Source of the DNA: Talinum fruticosum
Lineage: Eukaryota > Streptophyta > Magnoliopsida > Caryophyllales > Talinaceae
Direction of reading: 5' to 3'
Assembly (NCBI GenBank): GCA_021018815.1
Contig: JAITYX010000090.1
Location: 1,949,501-2,013,500 of the forward strand
Length of the DNA stretch: 64,000 bases
Part shown: positions 61,858 to 64,000 of the stretch, one piece after another
Layout of the letters: each line of letters opens with the position of its first letter
Numbering within the stretch: position 1 is the first letter of the stretch
Notes under the pieces: generated by a model
Told to the model about the DNA's origin: nothing
Seen by the model: the letters and a program-made list of their open reading frames with translations, nothing else
The model's database searches: none
Program-made: the position numbers and the translations under genes

Positions 61858-64000
61858 ATGGAAGATTTGTCGAAAATGCTGGCTCAAGAGATTTCCCAAA
61901 TGGGAGATGAAATTCCTGAGAGATTCATCCAGAAAGATGGTCTCCGTGAAGCCATTGATACTCCTGAGTAGTTGTAGAGGGATACTTTGCTCATTCTCTC
62001 CTCTGTTCCTCCAATCATGATGAGCTTGCCAAGCTCCCATCACCTCTTTTCCACTGGGGTTGCTTTCAGGTACTTCTACAACATAATAACTTATCTATAC
62101 TATTCATAAGCTTCTTAAAGTTTTTTTACAACATTTTATAAGTACAATTCTTTACCGCTTACAGTTTTTTACGTCAGTTCACAGTTTCTTACAGCTTCAT
62201 TAATGAAAAAAAAAAAAAAGAACTCAATGTGAATGGTTACTCTTCATCAGGTGATAAACCATGGAATGGAAAGGGCCTTCCTAGAAGAGTTGATTGAAGT
62301 TTCTAAGCAATTCTTGGAGCTTCCTTTAGAAGAGAGGCTCAAGTCCTCTATACAGGTGACGACTTCAAAGGTTATGCAGGCACTAATATTCATTGGAATG
62401 ATAGATTTATCTTCCACTTCTTCCTGAGGGGAACCGCAATCCACAACTTTGGCCACAAAAGCCTCAGAAACTTACGTAATTTTATACCAAAAAATCATAA
62501 AGATCCTGAACAAGACATACAAAGACATACCAAACAAAAAAATTAGTTTGATTCAATCTTGAAGTTCCTTTCTTTTGTTTTTTTTTTTTTTTTTGGGGAG
62601 GGGAGGGGATTCGAGACATTCTCCCTTTCTGTTTGAAACAAATGTAACTACATAGACTTCGATAGACTTGGATCGAGGTTGAGTTCCTCGAAGCTCCCAT
62701 AAACCAGTGGCAAAATTCCATTAATTTATATCTGTATAGCTACCCGTGTTGAAGTGATGACATCTTTTTGTAGGGAAATGGTTGATGAGCATGCAAAGAA
62801 ACTGAAAACTGTGATTGAAGTTATCTACCGGGCTATGCAACGTCTCCGAACTTCAAACAGGACAGCTTCTTAAATCAAATGGATTAAAGTTCAATCTTTG
62901 GAAGATTAACCATATACCCTGGTTGCTCTTACCTTGAACGTGTTCTTGGAGTCCAGCCACATGGAGGCGTGTGTTGGGATCGGGATCTCACTCAAACAAA
63001 GTAAACAGGAACAAAAGAAATAACAAAGATGGGACACAAGATTTTAATATAGAAGAACCCAAATCGAAAAAAACCACGAACCGATATACTAGATTTTAAG
63101 TAGCTCTTCAAGGAATTTCACTCAATCTAATTACAAGCTTACACAAAACTCTCAGCCACTTCAATAATGGAGGATACACTCAGTTAAGTTATCCAACTGA
63201 GCAATTACAAGCATTAACATGTATTAACCCGCAAGAAATACCGAAGAAAATTGCTGAAAATGAACAGCTCAAGCCGACACGACCCTTGTCAGCCAGCACG
63301 GGCTGCCCTACAGCTGACACAGGCGGCCGTGTTGGCTGCTGGCCTGCTGCTCCTCAATTCCTTTAGCCCGACACGCCCTGTTCTTGATGTTTGTTACCCG
63401 TGCTTTCTGTTTCTTACCTCGGAATGTGATTTTCCCGAGCTCAGAGCACTCATTATGCTCCACACACCCAACAGCATGATTCTTGCAGCTATCCTTGCGG
63501 AGCCAGGGGTGGAAGGCCTACAAGTTGAGAAGGATGATCAATGGTTCAACGTACGGGTGATTCCCGGCGCACTGTTTGTCAAACTTGGCGACTTGGGAGA
63601 GGTAATTCAATATGCCTTCCCAAAAGCTACTTTGGCACATTAATTGTTGGATTTATTAAAAAATCGTATCCAACCCGAGTGATCCACATCCATACTTGAC
63701 CCCAATAAAAGGGATTAACTCCAATAAAAATTGACTAAACTCTAACCAACCTTGAACCAAAACTGTTTTCTCCCCAAAGAAAATTGACCAAACTCTAACC
63801 AACCTTAAAAGGCAAATAGTTAACCCAAAATCAGAGTGTAAGCTGATATAACCCCTACTGACTATTTTCGCATGAATTTCTCATCCATGCAAGTAATGAA
63901 TAACGGAATATTTAAGAATGTCATACATAAAGTGGTGACAAATTCGGATAAGATAATATTATGGACCGCTTTCAATGCGCCAAAAGATGATATTCAAATC
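61858..64000 (+). pseudogene. 2-oxoglutarate-dependent dioxygenase, copy C (broken, runs off the window)
   Basis: Exons line up with copy B. Exon 1 is 61858-62069; the original start is lost, and two TAG codons lie near 61967-61975 (PE*L*RDT). Exon 2 is 62251-62475 (VINHGMERAFLEELIEVSKQF), with a frameshift after KSS. Exon 3 is 62774-62971 plus 63479-63601, split by an LTR just where the iron-binding H-x-D would be. Exon 4 runs from about 63890 to the window end (NNGIFKNVIHKVVTNS). The second part of exon 3 is well kept (EPGVEGLQVEKDDQWFNV). Intron 1 has ACAGTTTCTTACAG-like short repeats. It is more diverged from copy B than copy A is. Only the end of the gene is outside the window. Confidence 0.88.
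62972..63473 (-). mobile_element. Solo Copia-type LTR inside exon 3 of dioxygenase copy C
   Basis: 502 bp from TGTTGGGATCGGG to ACACCCAACA, with near-matching 5-bp flanks GCGTG (62967-62971) and GCATG (63474-63478). The first 150 bp are related to the LTR at 14823-15979. Its end is also found in copy D at 48767-48908. The strand is assigned from that related LTR. Confidence 0.75.

Overview
The window is nuclear DNA of a flowering plant, most likely a eudicot. The support is spliced genes with GT/AG introns, an F-box/FBD gene family, a plant 2-oxoglutarate-dependent dioxygenase (2-ODD) family, plant-type tRNA genes, and a dense load of Copia, Gypsy, LINE, hAT and Stowaway-like repeats. I cannot name the species. 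I see no CRISPR, operon or prokaryotic signal.

Layout. 0.2-1.3 kb: a hAT-type non-autonomous element with a perfect 8-bp target duplication, next to minus-strand exon-like sequence. 1.5-12 kb: mostly LTRs and a decayed interior of Gypsy-like elements in AT-rich DNA. 13.6-21 kb: a tandem pair of nearly identical 2-ODD genes. Copy A (13.6-14.8 kb) is broken and is followed by a truncated minus-strand Copia element. Copy B (19485-20969) is a clean four-exon, 347-codon gene. 21.4-25.1 kb: a Stowaway-like MITE, another LTR, AT-rich DNA and a 110-bp tandem repeat. 25.5-29.0 kb: an apparently intact minus-strand F-box/FBD gene. 29.4-31.3 kb: the 3' part of a minus-strand LINE. 33.5-42 kb: a small cysteine-rich (knottin-like) secreted-peptide gene whose stop codon is split by a full-length but decayed Copia element. 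42.6-47.2 kb: long inverted-repeat elements and more LTRs. 48.1-54.2 kb: a broken 2-ODD copy (D) and two broken F-box/FBD genes, one holding a solo Copia LTR. 55-61 kb: tRNA-Asp, a 3.2-kb solo LTR, a second hAT element, then tRNA-Asp and tRNA-Trp. 61.4-64 kb: an FBD tail and a broken 2-ODD copy (C) that runs off the window end.

Likely working genes are few: 2-ODD copy B, the F-box/FBD gene at 25.5-29.0 kb, two tRNA-Asp genes, one tRNA-Trp gene, and possibly the knottin-like peptide gene. Copies C and D lie in opposite orientations, share an LTR insertion in the same exon, and both sit next to an FBD tail, so they come from one duplicated F-box plus 2-ODD segment. Junctions, target-site duplications and reading frames were read by eye. 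Family assignments rest on recognised motifs, not on database searches.
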